Positions 1 to 10,023 of a DNA stretch of 64,000 nucleotides are shown one piece after another. The notes beneath the pieces are model-generated. The model made no database searches. It saw nothing but the letters and a program-made list of their open reading frames with translations, and was not told the DNA's origin. Every line of letters begins with the position of its first letter. Position 1 is the stretch's first letter. The translations under genes were made by a program, and so were the position numbers. The DNA is from Labilibacter marinus (lineage in GTDB: Bacteria; Bacteroidota; Bacteroidia; Bacteroidales; Marinilabiliaceae). The DNA lies in assembly GCF_001659685.2 (NCBI RefSeq), contig NZ_LXYE02000030.1, positions 62,001 through 126,000 of the forward strand. Reading direction: 5' to 3'.

Positions 1-9
1 TTCTACGAG

Positions 10-74
10 CAGCCTTGAACTTTTGCTTCTTTTTGGTTCAAGCCTAAATGAAGAGACAGCGGCTTGAGCGAAAT
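10..74. repeat. Diverged intergenic repeat, copy 1
   Basis: Non-coding stretch ahead of the first sulfatase. It begins CAGCCTTGAA, continues through TTCAAG and AAATGAAG, and ends near GAGCGAA. The same landmarks in the same order recur at 11093-11160, also between genes of this cluster. It looks like a dispersed Bacteroidota intergenic element. The copies differ by substitutions and small indels, so this is an old family, not a recent duplication. No function is visible. Confidence 0.5.
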
Positions 75-104
75 TAAGAAGCTTAATTAATAGATGATGG
101 CTCA

Positions 105-1724
105 ATGGAAAACAAGAGAGTTTATAATGTAAGAAAAGTTCGAAAATACGCAGTTTTGTTACTGTTATTGGTAACAGCGCACCTTTATGCTCAAAGACAA
201 CCCAACATCATCCTTATAATGGCTGATGATATGGGTTATTCCGATATTGGTTGTTATGGTGGCGAAATAAATACACCAAATCTCGATAAACTTGCAGAAG
301 GAGGAATTCGTTTTACACAGTTCTATAACAATGCACGTTGTTGTCCAACAAGGGCAGCCTTGTTAACGGGTGTTTACCCTCACCAAGCTGGCGTAGGTGG
401 AATGGTGGGGCACGGGCATGGTGATCTGAGCCAAAATGTAGTAACGATTGTAGAAGCACTATCAAACAGTGATTATGCTACTTACATGACAGGCAAGTGG
501 CATGTAGCCGATTCTGATAATGGAGAAGACAAACACAACTGGCCAATTCAACGTGGCTTTGATAAGTTCTTTGGTACCATAAAAGGAGTGGGAAGTTATT
601 TCGATCCGTATTCACTAAATTACAATAACAACGCGGTAGTATTAAAACCTTCTGATAACTTTTATTACACCGATGCCATTTCAGATTCTACCGTTTCGTT
701 TATCGATCAGCATTTTAAGGATAACAAGCAAGATCCTTTCTTCTTTTATGTAGCCTATACAGCTCCACACTGGCCTTTGCATGCATTGTCCAAAGATATT
801 GCCAAATACGAAGGGGTGTTTGATAAGGGTTGGGATGTTTTAAGAGAAGAAAGACTTGAGCGCATGAAGAAACTGGGTGTTGTTCCTGAAAACGTAGAGC
901 TAAGTCCAAGAAGTCCTCGTGCTAAAGCATGGGCAGATATTGAAAACAAAGAATGGGAATTACAGCGCATGATGACCTATGCTGCCATGGTTGATAATAT
1001 GGATCAAGGCATAGGGCGTATCATCTCAAAGCTGAAAAAAGAAGGTGAATTGGATAATACATTGATCATGTTTTTATCAGATAATGGTGGATGTGCAGAA
1101 ACCTTGGAAGGTGTTGAGCAATGGGTAACTGGTCGTGAAGTATCGGTGACTTTAGACGGTGAGAAAGTAAATCCAGGTAATGATGAAAATGTGTTCGCAG
1201 GCCCTGCAACCAGTTATATGAGTTACGGACCAGCATGGGCTAACCTAAGCAATACACCGTATCGCCGATTTAAAAAGTCAGGTCATGAAGGTGGCGTTGC
1301 TAGCCCTTTTATTATGCATTGGCCAAAACAGATAAAATGCAAAAATGGCATTACTAAAGAAGTGGCCAGCATTATTGATGTTATGCCAACCATCCTAGAA
1401 ATCACTGAAACTAATTATCCGAATTCATACAAGGAGAATAAGATTCAGGCTACTGAAGGTTTGAGTTTAGAGCCTGTATTAAATGGACAAAGATTAGGAC
1501 GTGACGAATGGTTTGTGGAACATGGCAGAAACAAAGCCTACCGCAAGGGAGATTGGAAAATAGCCTGGTCGCGCCAAAAAGATGGACAAGAATGGGAACT
1601 CTTCAACTTAAAAGACGACCCCACAGAGGTAAATAATTTGGCTTCTACATATCCCGAAAAACAGAAAGAAATGATTGATCGCTGGTACGAGTGGGCAAAA
1701 CGAGTGAAGGTAGTGCGAAAATAG
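105..1724 (+). CDS. S1-family sulfatase (arylsulfatase type)
   Basis: Predicted secreted sulfatase that hydrolyses sulfate esters on a glycan. A signal peptide (about residues 14-30, cleaved after LYAQ) precedes a PNIILIMADD strand whose Asp41-Asp42 would bind Ca2+. The formylglycine motif is Cys79-Cys80-Pro-Thr-Arg83, which fits CxPxR with Cys79 as the modified residue. TGKWH and SDNGG, the other S1 active-site segments, follow. Length (539 aa) is normal for the family. It is the first gene of the co-directional cluster, 85 bp ahead of the next gene. The sulfated substrate cannot be read from sequence. Activity depends on Cys-to-formylglycine maturation by an enzyme not encoded in this window. 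Confidence 0.93.
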   Translation: MENKRVYNVRKVRKYAVLLLLLVTAHLYAQRQPNIILIMADDMGYSDIGCYGGEINTPNLDKLAEGGIRFTQFYNNARCCPTRAALLTGVYPHQAGVGGMVGHGHGDLSQNVVTIVEALSNSDYATYMTGKWHVADSDNGEDKHNWPIQRGFDKFFGTIKGVGSYFDPYSLNYNNNAVVLKPSDNFYYTDAISDSTVSFIDQHFKDNKQDPFFFYVAYTAPHWPLHALSKDIAKYEGVFDKGWDVLREERLERMKKLGVVPENVELSPRSPRAKAWADIENKEWELQRMMTYAAMVDNMDQGIGRIISKLKKEGELDNTLIMFLSDNGGCAETLEGVEQWVTGREVSVTLDGEKVNPGNDENVFAGPATSYMSYGPAWANLSNTPYRRFKKSGHEGGVASPFIMHWPKQIKCKNGITKEVASIIDVMPTILEITETNYPNSYKENKIQATEGLSLEPVLNGQRLGRDEWFVEHGRNKAYRKGDWKIAWSRQKDGQEWELFNLKDDPTEVNNLASTYPEKQKEMIDRWYEWAKRVKVVRK

Positions 1725-1729
1725 AAAAT

Positions 1730-1785
1730 TACCCCAAAGGGCTTATGAGTAGGGCTTTAAGTCCTCTTTAGGGGATTTAGGGGTA
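1730..1785. repeat. Intergenic inverted repeat (TACCCC ... GGGGTA)
   Basis: The gap between the first two genes carries TACCCCAAAG and, 46 bp later, the partly complementary TTTAGGGGTA, with CCTCTTTAGGGGATTTAGGGG between. It resembles the G-run/T-run palindromic repeats scattered through Bacteroidota intergenic DNA and could form a hairpin in the cluster transcript. Function unknown. Confidence 0.35.
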
Positions 1786-1809
1786 GATTCAAATAAATAT
1801 AATTAAACG

Positions 1810-3918
1810 ATGAAGAATCAATTCAAAAACGTTATAGCTATAATCACCTGTTTCTTTTTAGTAGGAAACATAAATGCACAAAAAACAGATTTCGTTATCC
1901 ATACGGATATGAAAACCGGAGGAATTCAAAAAATTATGCATAAAGATGATAAGCATAATATGAATTGGATATTCCCTACTGACGGTAGCGTTCTAGAATG
2001 GTTTACGCCAGAGTTTGCCTGGGGATTGGGTTTTATCACCATTGAAAAAAATGGAAAAACAGAAACATATCAATGGAATGATATCTCTGAAACAGAAACA
2101 AAAAATGGAAAAACGATATACACTTATAGTTTCCCTGATTTTAAAATATTGATTAGCCGTTCTTTCAATCAACATGGCGAACTCATCGAAAATTTTGAGG
2201 TAAAAAATACCAGCTCTGGCCATATAAAAGTTGTGGACATGGGAATCTACACACCATTTAAAGATTGGTATGCAGGTGGAGCCGAAGTTTGTATGACTAG
2301 CCGTTGCAATACGCATATTTGGGCAGGTGGTTACAACTCGTCGTACGTAAATGCCATTCGCATGGGAACAGAAGCGCCTCATTTAGGTTTGGTTGTAATA
2401 GATGGAAGCATCCGTCATTATGAGTTAATTAATACCCGCGATTTACCTCGCAAAGTTGCAGGTTCGAATTTGCGTGGAGGTATCACCCTAAAGGTGGAAC
2501 CAACCACCATTAAAGCAGCGGATTCTTACGGATTAACCTGGAAAGTGTTTTGGCACGAAGGTTACGAGGACTTTTACGCAAAAGCCTTACAAAGTGGAAC
2601 AGTCATTGCTGAAGCCGACAAATATTTTATTCCGCTTGGAGAAACAGCAAAAATGCGTTTCAAATCAGCTAAGCCATTAGAGGAAGTGAGTTGCAGTATT
2701 GATGGAAAATCGATTAAACTTAAACAAACAGGCAACTTTATTACAGCAGAATACAAGGCAAAAAAATCAGGTGATAAAATTGTAACGCTGAATTACGGCG
2801 ATAAGAAAACGGTTATCAACCTTTACTTTTCTCTTCCTACGGATGATTTGTTACAAAAGCGAGTTGACTTTATCATCGACAAACAACAAATGAAAAACAA
2901 GTCAGACCAACGGTTTGGCGCATACATGGTTTACGATACCGAGATCAACGAAATATATCAGAATATCCCTTTTAAGGTTGACCATGATGAGGGGGCTGAA
3001 CGTTTAGGAATGGGCGTTGCCATTGCCAATTGGTTGCAGATGAACCCACAAAAAAGCAAGAAGTACCAAAAATCGCTTAAAGAATATTATCAGTTTGTTC
3101 GTTATAAACTTCAAACGCCTGAGTACAAAGTATACTCTACGGTTGACCATACCAAACGTCACAGAGGTTACAATTATCCTTGGGTAGCCGCCTTTTATGC
3201 AGAGCTGTATCAACAAACAAAAAATCCGCTTTACATAAAAGATTGTTACCACACCATGCGCAAATGGTATGCTGAGTTCGGATATGATTTTTATGCCATT
3301 TGTGTGCCTATCAAAAAAAGTATCGACTATTTACGCGAGGCAGGGTTTAAAGCAGAAGCCGACACTTTATTAAATGACTTTAAATTGGTAGCCAAAGAGT
3401 ACGATAAAAATGGCATCAATTACCCGAGTCACGAAGTTGTATTTGAGCAGTCCATTGTTTCGCCAGCGGTTAACTTTTATCTGGAATTATACCACATTAC
3501 CAAAGACGAGCACTACTTAAAAGAAGGAGAAAAGCATTTGGCCATTTTAGAAGCCTTCAATGGTCAGCAGCCCGATTATCACTTAAATGAAGTAGGTATT
3601 CGCCATTGGGATGGTTATTGGTTTGGTAAACGACAATCATGGGGCGATACCATGCCACACTATTGGTCGGCACTTACCGGCAGAGCGTACATCCAATATT
3701 ATGCAGCTACAGGCAAGGAAGACTATTTGCGTAGAGGTAAAATATGTTTAGAGAATAATCTTTGTAACATACGGGATAACGGTACCGGAGCTTGTGCCTA
3801 CATCTATCCCGAAAAAGTAAATGGTGTGGCATCTGAATTCTACGACGAATTTGCCAACGATCAGGACTGGGCGCTATTTTTCTTTTTAGAGATGAATGAA
3901 ATATTAGAGTGGAAGTAA
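1810..3918 (+). CDS. Secreted protein with probable (alpha/alpha)6 barrel, possible glycan hydrolase or lyase
   Basis: I do not recognise this as a named family with confidence. A signal peptide (about 1-23, ending NINA-Q) is followed by a beta-rich N-terminal half (about 25-340) and a helical C-terminal half (about 350-702). The helical part has aromatic and acidic helices such as DHDEGAERLGMG, YNYPWVAAFYAELYQ and a late RHWDGYWFGKRQSWGD-PHYWSALTG stretch. A beta-sandwich followed by a six-hairpin toroid is typical of several glycoside hydrolase and polysaccharide lyase families, and the cluster context supports such a role. No catalytic pair can be assigned. It sits between a sulfatase and the BNR-repeat protein, 55 bp from the latter. 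Confidence 0.6.
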   Translation: MKNQFKNVIAIITCFFLVGNINAQKTDFVIHTDMKTGGIQKIMHKDDKHNMNWIFPTDGSVLEWFTPEFAWGLGFITIEKNGKTETYQWNDISETETKNGKTIYTYSFPDFKILISRSFNQHGELIENFEVKNTSSGHIKVVDMGIYTPFKDWYAGGAEVCMTSRCNTHIWAGGYNSSYVNAIRMGTEAPHLGLVVIDGSIRHYELINTRDLPRKVAGSNLRGGITLKVEPTTIKAADSYGLTWKVFWHEGYEDFYAKALQSGTVIAEADKYFIPLGETAKMRFKSAKPLEEVSCSIDGKSIKLKQTGNFITAEYKAKKSGDKIVTLNYGDKKTVINLYFSLPTDDLLQKRVDFIIDKQQMKNKSDQRFGAYMVYDTEINEIYQNIPFKVDHDEGAERLGMGVAIANWLQMNPQKSKKYQKSLKEYYQFVRYKLQTPEYKVYSTVDHTKRHRGYNYPWVAAFYAELYQQTKNPLYIKDCYHTMRKWYAEFGYDFYAICVPIKKSIDYLREAGFKAEADTLLNDFKLVAKEYDKNGINYPSHEVVFEQSIVSPAVNFYLELYHITKDEHYLKEGEKHLAILEAFNGQQPDYHLNEVGIRHWDGYWFGKRQSWGDTMPHYWSALTGRAYIQYYAATGKEDYLRRGKICLENNLCNIRDNGTGACAYIYPEKVNGVASEFYDEFANDQDWALFFFLEMNEILEWK

Positions 3919-3973
3919 TACCAATAGGTATAAAGAATTAAGGAAGATAACAGGTTTAATAAAACTAATTAAC

Positions 3974-6900
3974 ATGAAGCGTATATATTTTTTCACAATA
4001 AGTCTTTTACTGTTTGCAGTAGTAAATGCCCAATTAACAACAGAGGAGTTTTTCACTAAGATGAAAAATGAAAAAGTGGTATCAGACGCTTCTGTTGATT
4101 GGGTAAATGTAGCACCTGCCATGTCGGGTTATAATGAAACATTTGTCTGTCATCCAACCGATCCTAATGTCATGTTTATGGGGCCAGATATGCATGTTTC
4201 TTATGGTACCTGGGATAATGGAGAATCATGGCATACGATCAAAGATTTTGATGGCAATGGCGATGATATGCGTAGGGTAATTGATTTTGAATTCTCCTTG
4301 CAGAATCCTGATTTAGGTTATGCCATTACATTGGTTTATGATGCCGATGCAAATTCAGGAAAGCTTTATAAGACGATAGATAAAGGTCGATCGTGGCAAT
4401 TTGTAAAAAGGTTGGGTAAAGCACATAACGAATTGGCCATTCATCCAGAAGATAACCAAATAATATTTATTGGAGCTGGTGATTTTTGGAATGTAAAAGA
4501 AAATCATCGTACCCAAGAAAAACCAAACGGAGTTATTATTGGCAGAGCTGAATACGGCCATGTTTGGAAATCAACAGATGGCGGTGTAACAATGAAGAAA
4601 GTAGCGACCAACATCTCTAATAATCTTGATGTTGGGCGAATTATCTTTAATCCAATAAATCCGGATAAAATGATTATGGCAACCAGTCATGGCCTATTCA
4701 GTAGTAGTGATAAAGGAGAAACTTGGGCTGCAAGCAACACCGGATTACCCAATGACCTACCTCGCGATCTTACATCCTATTATAATAAAGAGAGCGGAGA
4801 GTTTATATTGTATTTAGCTGAGCAAACCGTATACGAACCCAATAACGGTAGTATTAGCTCCAAAGGAGGTATTTATAAAAGTATCGATGGAGGTGCTACT
4901 TGGGTAAGCATTACCGGTAATCTGGGGTATGATTTAACTGTAATAACGGATTATACGACTAGGGAAGCTTATAAAAAACAGGTAGGATATTGGTTTGGTA
5001 TGTCAAAAGGAGATTTTGCAAGTAGCTATCCAAATTATCCTTCAAACATATTATCTATATACAATAGAATAGTTGTAAACCCTTTAGATAAGAACGAGAT
5101 TTATTTATGCCATAATAAAAAGCACGATAAAGGTTTTGGACCTGGAGATCTTTGGAAAACAGAAGATGGTGGTGCAAACTGGTTTGTCTGTGCACGAAAT
5201 GGAAAATATTGGATTCAGGAAGAAAATAAATCCTATTGGCAGGCAAAAGGAAACCCATTAGGTGCGAATGTAGAATTTGCTCATTTGCAGCACGAAATGG
5301 ATGATGCTAACGAAACACAAGGGAACAGACATTTAGCAATTAATTCTTTGGGAGAAGTCTTTATAGGCATCAATCAACAAACTTTACGAAGTAACAATAA
5401 TGGCGACAGCTGGCATCAGATTGATGATATAGAACTAACTCCTGGAAGTAAACAATGGATAAGCAGAGGAGCGAGTAATCTACCGGGATTATACATGTTG
5501 CACGAAACGGGAATACCGGATAGAAGATTGATGTGCAGTGGAGAGCATGCCCTTTGGCAAACCGTTGATATTGGCGATTATCCCGATAAAGACGCTGTAG
5601 CAGTGGAGCAGTTAGAAGGACAAGTAAATCATGGCGGAGCCCATACAGCTAAAACGGTGGCTGTTCACCCCAATGACCCAAATATTATTTACATGATGGC
5701 CACCCGACAATCGCACAGAGGGAAAATGCGTCGTTCTGTTGACGGAGGAAAAACATGGGATAACATAGCCACTATTTTTGAAGCTTCAAGCGGAATTTCA
5801 GCAAGCATCAATCAAGTACAGTCTTTAATGTGCGATCCTGTAAATCCGGATAACATGTATTTTACTTCTATTTATTCCGAGATAGGCACAAAAAACTCAG
5901 TTTCTCTTACAAAAGGAGATTATGGTGTATACCGTTCAAACGACGGAGGATTCACTTGGAATGTAAGTAAGCCAGATCCAACCGAAGGTGCCAGTGTACG
6001 CAGAATAACTATGGATCCGGATAATCCTCAAATTATTTATGCCGCTTTAAATCGTTATCAAATAGATGGAGGTTTGTATAAATCAACTGATGGAGCTGTT
6101 AGTTGGACAAAAATGACCATCCCTGCAGAAATAATATCAGTGAATAATGTTTTTATTGATAGAAACACAAAACACATACTCATATCTTGTGGTTCTCGCT
6201 CTGGAACATATAATACAGGAGGTGTTTGGAGAAGTAAAGACAACGGTAGTACATGGGAAAAAATCTTTAAAGCCCCTTACGTGTGGCAAGCTGAAGTTTC
6301 TCCAGTAAATTCTAATATAATGGTGGTTAATGTTCCTGGTCAGATTCCTTCCTTATATACAGAATTTAAAAATCCGGGAGTTTACTTGTCGAAAGATGCT
6401 GGTGACAGTTGGGTGAAAATTAACAGAGGACTGGGCAATATCAATAAAATTAATCAGATAAAACCAGATCCCTATAACGAGAGCATGTTTTGGTGTGCGG
6501 CTTATGGAAGTGGATGGTTTAAGGCTTTGATAAAAACCGACTATGTAAAAGCAGTATGTAACGATACAGAGGTTATGGAGGGCGAAGAGCTTACTTTGTA
6601 CGGTATTGGGTCAATTGGTACACAGCTTAATTATGAGTGGACAGCACCAGATGAAGTCAGTCTGTCATCAACCAATAAATATAAAACCACATTTACTGCA
6701 CCTGATGTTACAAAAGATAGCACCATCATTGTAAAACTTAAGGTTAGTAATGATTTATATTCTGATACTCATGATATAAATATCAATGTGAAATACAATT
6801 CTGATGATACTGCTGTTGGTGACACTCCTGTTAATCCTATTCATCTTTATCCAAATCCTGTTAAAGATGGGAAGCTCCATATTCATGGGATAACAGGCAG

Positions 6901-7063
6901 ACTTGACTATTCAATTTTCGACCTGGAGGGAAAAATAATTATAAGTGGTGAAATACAAAATAATTACATTGATGTTTCACACTTACAGCCACAAAGCTAT
7001 GTTTTGAAGCTTTCGACTGAAAAGAATAGTTGGGCTGAAAAATTCATGATTACAAATCATTAG
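3974..7063 (+). CDS. Large BNR-repeat (GH74/VPS10-like) secreted protein with T9SS sorting domain
   Basis: Signal peptide (about 1-19, VVNA-Q), then about eleven Asp-box (BNR) repeats of S/T-x-D-x-G-x-T-W type, for example STDGGVT, SSDKGETW, SIDGGATW, TEDGGANW, SVDGGKTW, SNDGGFTW, SKDNGSTW and SKDAGDSW. These indicate one or two beta-propellers as in GH74 enzymes, sialidases and sortilin-like proteins. An Ig/PKD-like domain (about 860-950) follows, then a type A T9SS C-terminal domain starting at LYPNP near residue 956 and ending KFMITNH. It is therefore expected to cross the outer membrane by T9SS and sit on the cell surface or be released. Catalytic residues are not assignable, so it may be an endo-glycanase or only a glycan-binding propeller. 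The 1029-aa length fits a two-propeller GH74-like architecture. Confidence 0.8.
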   Translation: MKRIYFFTISLLLFAVVNAQLTTEEFFTKMKNEKVVSDASVDWVNVAPAMSGYNETFVCHPTDPNVMFMGPDMHVSYGTWDNGESWHTIKDFDGNGDDMRRVIDFEFSLQNPDLGYAITLVYDADANSGKLYKTIDKGRSWQFVKRLGKAHNELAIHPEDNQIIFIGAGDFWNVKENHRTQEKPNGVIIGRAEYGHVWKSTDGGVTMKKVATNISNNLDVGRIIFNPINPDKMIMATSHGLFSSSDKGETWAASNTGLPNDLPRDLTSYYNKESGEFILYLAEQTVYEPNNGSISSKGGIYKSIDGGATWVSITGNLGYDLTVITDYTTREAYKKQVGYWFGMSKGDFASSYPNYPSNILSIYNRIVVNPLDKNEIYLCHNKKHDKGFGPGDLWKTEDGGANWFVCARNGKYWIQEENKSYWQAKGNPLGANVEFAHLQHEMDDANETQGNRHLAINSLGEVFIGINQQTLRSNNNGDSWHQIDDIELTPGSKQWISRGASNLPGLYMLHETGIPDRRLMCSGEHALWQTVDIGDYPDKDAVAVEQLEGQVNHGGAHTAKTVAVHPNDPNIIYMMATRQSHRGKMRRSVDGGKTWDNIATIFEASSGISASINQVQSLMCDPVNPDNMYFTSIYSEIGTKNSVSLTKGDYGVYRSNDGGFTWNVSKPDPTEGASVRRITMDPDNPQIIYAALNRYQIDGGLYKSTDGAVSWTKMTIPAEIISVNNVFIDRNTKHILISCGSRSGTYNTGGVWRSKDNGSTWEKIFKAPYVWQAEVSPVNSNIMVVNVPGQIPSLYTEFKNPGVYLSKDAGDSWVKINRGLGNINKINQIKPDPYNESMFWCAAYGSGWFKALIKTDYVKAVCNDTEVMEGEELTLYGIGSIGTQLNYEWTAPDEVSLSSTNKYKTTFTAPDVTKDSTIIVKLKVSNDLYSDTHDININVKYNSDDTAVGDTPVNPIHLYPNPVKDGKLHIHGITGRLDYSIFDLEGKIIISGEIQNNYIDVSHLQPQSYVLKLSTEKNSWAEKFMITNH

Positions 7064-7108
7064 CACGTTTTATTGTACAATAACATAACTGTATTAAAAT
7101 ATACTACA

Positions 7109-8665
7109 ATGGAATTTAATAAGATGAATACCATACTTCTTACACTTACTATAGCATTGAGTTCTGTCTGCGTAAGTTTTGCGCAAAACACAAAACAACC
7201 CAACGTCATCGTAATTTTAGCCGATGATCTTGGAACAGGGGATGTTTCGCATTATCAACGTTTACATAGTAACAACATTATCCTTGAAACGCCACATATT
7301 GATCAATTGGCAACTCAGGGAATGATATTTACCAATGCCCATTCTCCAGCTGCTTTGTGCGCAACTTCTCGCTACGCTATCATGACGGGAAATAGTTGTT
7401 ATCGAAGCACAGAAGGATGGGGTGTTTGGGGCGGATATTCCAAACCTGTTATTCGTGATGAGCAAATGACTTTGGGGCGATTGATGAAACAAGCCGATTA
7501 TAACACCGCATTTTTTGGTAAGTGGCACCTTGGTACAGGCTTTCCGCAAAAGGATAATCCAGAGCTTTTGTTTATCTCAAACAGACAAGAAAAAAGGAAC
7601 CCTCGTGTACCTGTAGATATTACAAAAATCAAGATCGGACCAAAGCAGTTGGGTTTTGATTACAGTCTTTCGCTTCCTGCAGGAATTCAGAATGTACCTT
7701 ACGCTATCTACGAAAATCATCAATGGCTTAAGCTTAGCGATAATTCAACCATAAAAGTAATTGATCAGGAATTTTACAATCGTCTGGGGGTTGACCATTT
7801 TAACAAACCGGGTTGGGGAGACTCCAATTGGAATCCAAGCGAAATGGGGCCTTTACTGGCTAAAAAAGGGGCGGAATATATTGCCAAACATGCTAAGCAG
7901 GAGAAACCATTTTTCATGTATTACTGCTCGCAAGCGGTACATACGCCACATGCTCCTCCAGCCGAAATTAATGGCGTGAAAATTAAAGGCTCTACTCCAT
8001 CAAAACATTTAGATATGGTGAAGGAACTGGACGAACAAGTAGGCATGTTGGTAGATGAATTAAAGAAGCAAGGTATTTATGATAATACAGTCATCATTTT
8101 TACTTCTGACAATGGTGGTTTAGGACCAGATATCGTTCCGGATTCGTATAATGCTGGACACCAACCGAGCACCATTTATCGTGGCTCTAAAAACTTACCT
8201 TACGAAGGCGGGCATCGTGTGCCATTTATCGTTTCGTGGCCCAGCGAAATTAAAAAGAAACAATCTTGTGATAAGCCAATAATTGGTATGGATATTATGG
8301 CCACGCTAGCAGCTATAACCCAACAAAATATTGGAACATCAGTAGCGCAGGATTCACATAACTTAATGCCTGTTCTTAAAAACGAAAAAGGTGCTCAAAC
8401 GCACGAATTCCTAATGATTCAAGGCGGTGCAGATAAAGAATATATCATCAACGATGAAGGCTGGAAACTGATTATGCAAGTCAATAAAAAAACGAAGGAT
8501 TACTTGGATGCAGAACCCATCGGACTTTTTAATCTGAACGATAATCTTACAGAAGAAGAAAGTGGAAATTTTATCAACAACCCTGAATATAAGTCGAAAG
8601 TAGATGCTTTACTCAGTAAGTATAAAAAGACAATTAAGAGTCAGGTTTATTTAGGAAGTCATTAA
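7109..8665 (+). CDS. S1-family sulfatase with non-canonical C-A-T-S-R active-site motif
   Basis: Start taken at ATG 7109; an upstream TTG at 7073 would add 12 residues ahead of the signal peptide. The signal peptide ends SFAQ near residue 26. Asp39-Asp40 (ILADDLG), GKWHLG, TSDNGG and the YEGGHR segment mark an S1 sulfatase of normal length (518 aa). The modified-Cys site reads Cys84-Ala-Thr-Ser-Arg88, so the Pro/Ala usually found two residues after Cys is Thr. That position is part of the recognition element for formylglycine-generating enzymes. It may be a tolerated variant or a poorly matured enzyme. It follows the BNR protein by 45 bp and precedes a Gfo/Idh/MocA gene. Confidence 0.88.
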   Translation: MEFNKMNTILLTLTIALSSVCVSFAQNTKQPNVIVILADDLGTGDVSHYQRLHSNNIILETPHIDQLATQGMIFTNAHSPAALCATSRYAIMTGNSCYRSTEGWGVWGGYSKPVIRDEQMTLGRLMKQADYNTAFFGKWHLGTGFPQKDNPELLFISNRQEKRNPRVPVDITKIKIGPKQLGFDYSLSLPAGIQNVPYAIYENHQWLKLSDNSTIKVIDQEFYNRLGVDHFNKPGWGDSNWNPSEMGPLLAKKGAEYIAKHAKQEKPFFMYYCSQAVHTPHAPPAEINGVKIKGSTPSKHLDMVKELDEQVGMLVDELKKQGIYDNTVIIFTSDNGGLGPDIVPDSYNAGHQPSTIYRGSKNLPYEGGHRVPFIVSWPSEIKKKQSCDKPIIGMDIMATLAAITQQNIGTSVAQDSHNLMPVLKNEKGAQTHEFLMIQGGADKEYIINDEGWKLIMQVNKKTKDYLDAEPIGLFNLNDNLTEEESGNFINNPEYKSKVDALLSKYKKTIKSQVYLGSH

Positions 8666-8712
8666 TGGTTAAAGAATAAGTAAGTCAAGTCTATTTAAAG
8701 AAATCTACAGTA

Positions 8713-10014
8713 ATGAATAAAATTGACAGAAGAAAGTTTTTAAAAAATACGGGAATTGCAGCGGCTGGAGCTATTGCTGTTCCTACAATAATTCCAGCAT
8801 GTGCTCGTGGCAAAAATGGACATACCGCTCCAAGTGATAGGATTGTGATGGCTGGAGTTGGTCTTAATGGAAAAGGTAACGGCAACATAAAAGCTCTTCT
8901 TAAGCAGAAAGGTGTTCAGTTTGTAGCTTTATGTGATTTAGATAAGGGTAAGTTAAAGCGCTCTCAGGAAGCCATGTGGGAGTATGCAAAAAATAAGGAT
9001 GCCAAAGCATATACTGATTATAGAGAGTTATTAGCCAAGGAATCAATTGATGCGGTATGCATCGCTGTTCCTGATCATTGGCATGCACTTCTGTATAAAA
9101 GCTTTGCCGAAAATAAGATTGACATTTATGGTGAAAAACCTTTGGTTAGAAAAATAGAAGAAGGTAAACAAGTTGTTAAGGCGGTACGAGACAATAATAT
9201 TATTTTTCAAACAGGTAGCCAGCAGCGAAGCATGAAACACTTTAGGCATGCTTGCGAATTGGTTGCGAATGGTGTACTTGGAAAAATTAAGCACATAGAA
9301 GTTGGTATTCCTGATATGAAAGAGGAGATTGGTATACCAGAAATTCAACAACCTCCTGCAGAGGTGGATTATAATTTTTGGGTAGGACCAGCTAAATTTC
9401 AAGAATACCGTGGCATATTGCATGGTCATTGGCGTTGGTTCAGAAACTATTCTGGCGGACAATTAACCGATTGGGTGGGTCATCATCTGGATATTGCCCT
9501 ATGGTCGATGGAGCATAATAATGCTGGTCCGGTTGAGATTTCAGGAGAAGCAACTTTCCGGGACAATACTATTTACGATGTTGCCTATTCTTTCGATATT
9601 CAAATGAAAATGGCCAATGGCATTCCAGTAAGAATGTGCAGTGAATCAAAAACACCTCACAAACATGGTATTTGTTGGTATGGCGAAAATGGTTGGATTC
9701 ATGCAAACCGCAAAGAAGGGTTAAAGGCTAGTAATCCTGATATTTTAAAAGAAGTTATCCCTGAAAATGGAATTCATTTGTACGAATCAAAAGGGCATGC
9801 AGGTAATTTTATTGAGTGTGTAAGGTCAAGAAAAGAACCTGTAGCTCCTGTAGAAGCAGGAAATCGTGCAATTACCGCAGGGCTATTGGGTGAGATAGCT
9901 TATATGACTGGAGAAACCTTGCATTGGAATCCTACAAAAGAAGAGCTCATTAACCCAAGTACTGCGGCATTGGCCTTAACCGATCGTAAATACAGAGAAC
10001 CCTGGAAACTTTAA
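8713..10014 (+). CDS. Gfo/Idh/MocA-family oxidoreductase with twin-arginine leader
   Basis: NAD(P)-dependent sugar oxidoreductase family. The N-terminus DRRKFLKNTG plus a hydrophobic stretch is a twin-arginine signal, so a pre-folded, cofactor-loaded enzyme is probably exported to the periplasm. The Rossmann glycine region (about 46-57), the CDLD acidic turn (about 74-77) and the EKPLV motif (141-145) with its catalytic-type lysine are present, followed by the beta-sheet substrate domain. Length (433 aa) is typical. It lies 9 bp ahead of a DUF1080 gene. In this family pair, exported oxidoreductases can oxidise the C3 hydroxyl of glycosides and DUF1080 enzymes act on the 3-keto product. A second copy lies at 14488-15789. 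Confidence 0.88.
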   Translation: MNKIDRRKFLKNTGIAAAGAIAVPTIIPACARGKNGHTAPSDRIVMAGVGLNGKGNGNIKALLKQKGVQFVALCDLDKGKLKRSQEAMWEYAKNKDAKAYTDYRELLAKESIDAVCIAVPDHWHALLYKSFAENKIDIYGEKPLVRKIEEGKQVVKAVRDNNIIFQTGSQQRSMKHFRHACELVANGVLGKIKHIEVGIPDMKEEIGIPEIQQPPAEVDYNFWVGPAKFQEYRGILHGHWRWFRNYSGGQLTDWVGHHLDIALWSMEHNNAGPVEISGEATFRDNTIYDVAYSFDIQMKMANGIPVRMCSESKTPHKHGICWYGENGWIHANRKEGLKASNPDILKEVIPENGIHLYESKGHAGNFIECVRSRKEPVAPVEAGNRAITAGLLGEIAYMTGETLHWNPTKEELINPSTAALALTDRKYREPWKL

Positions 10015-10023
10015 TCTGATAAT

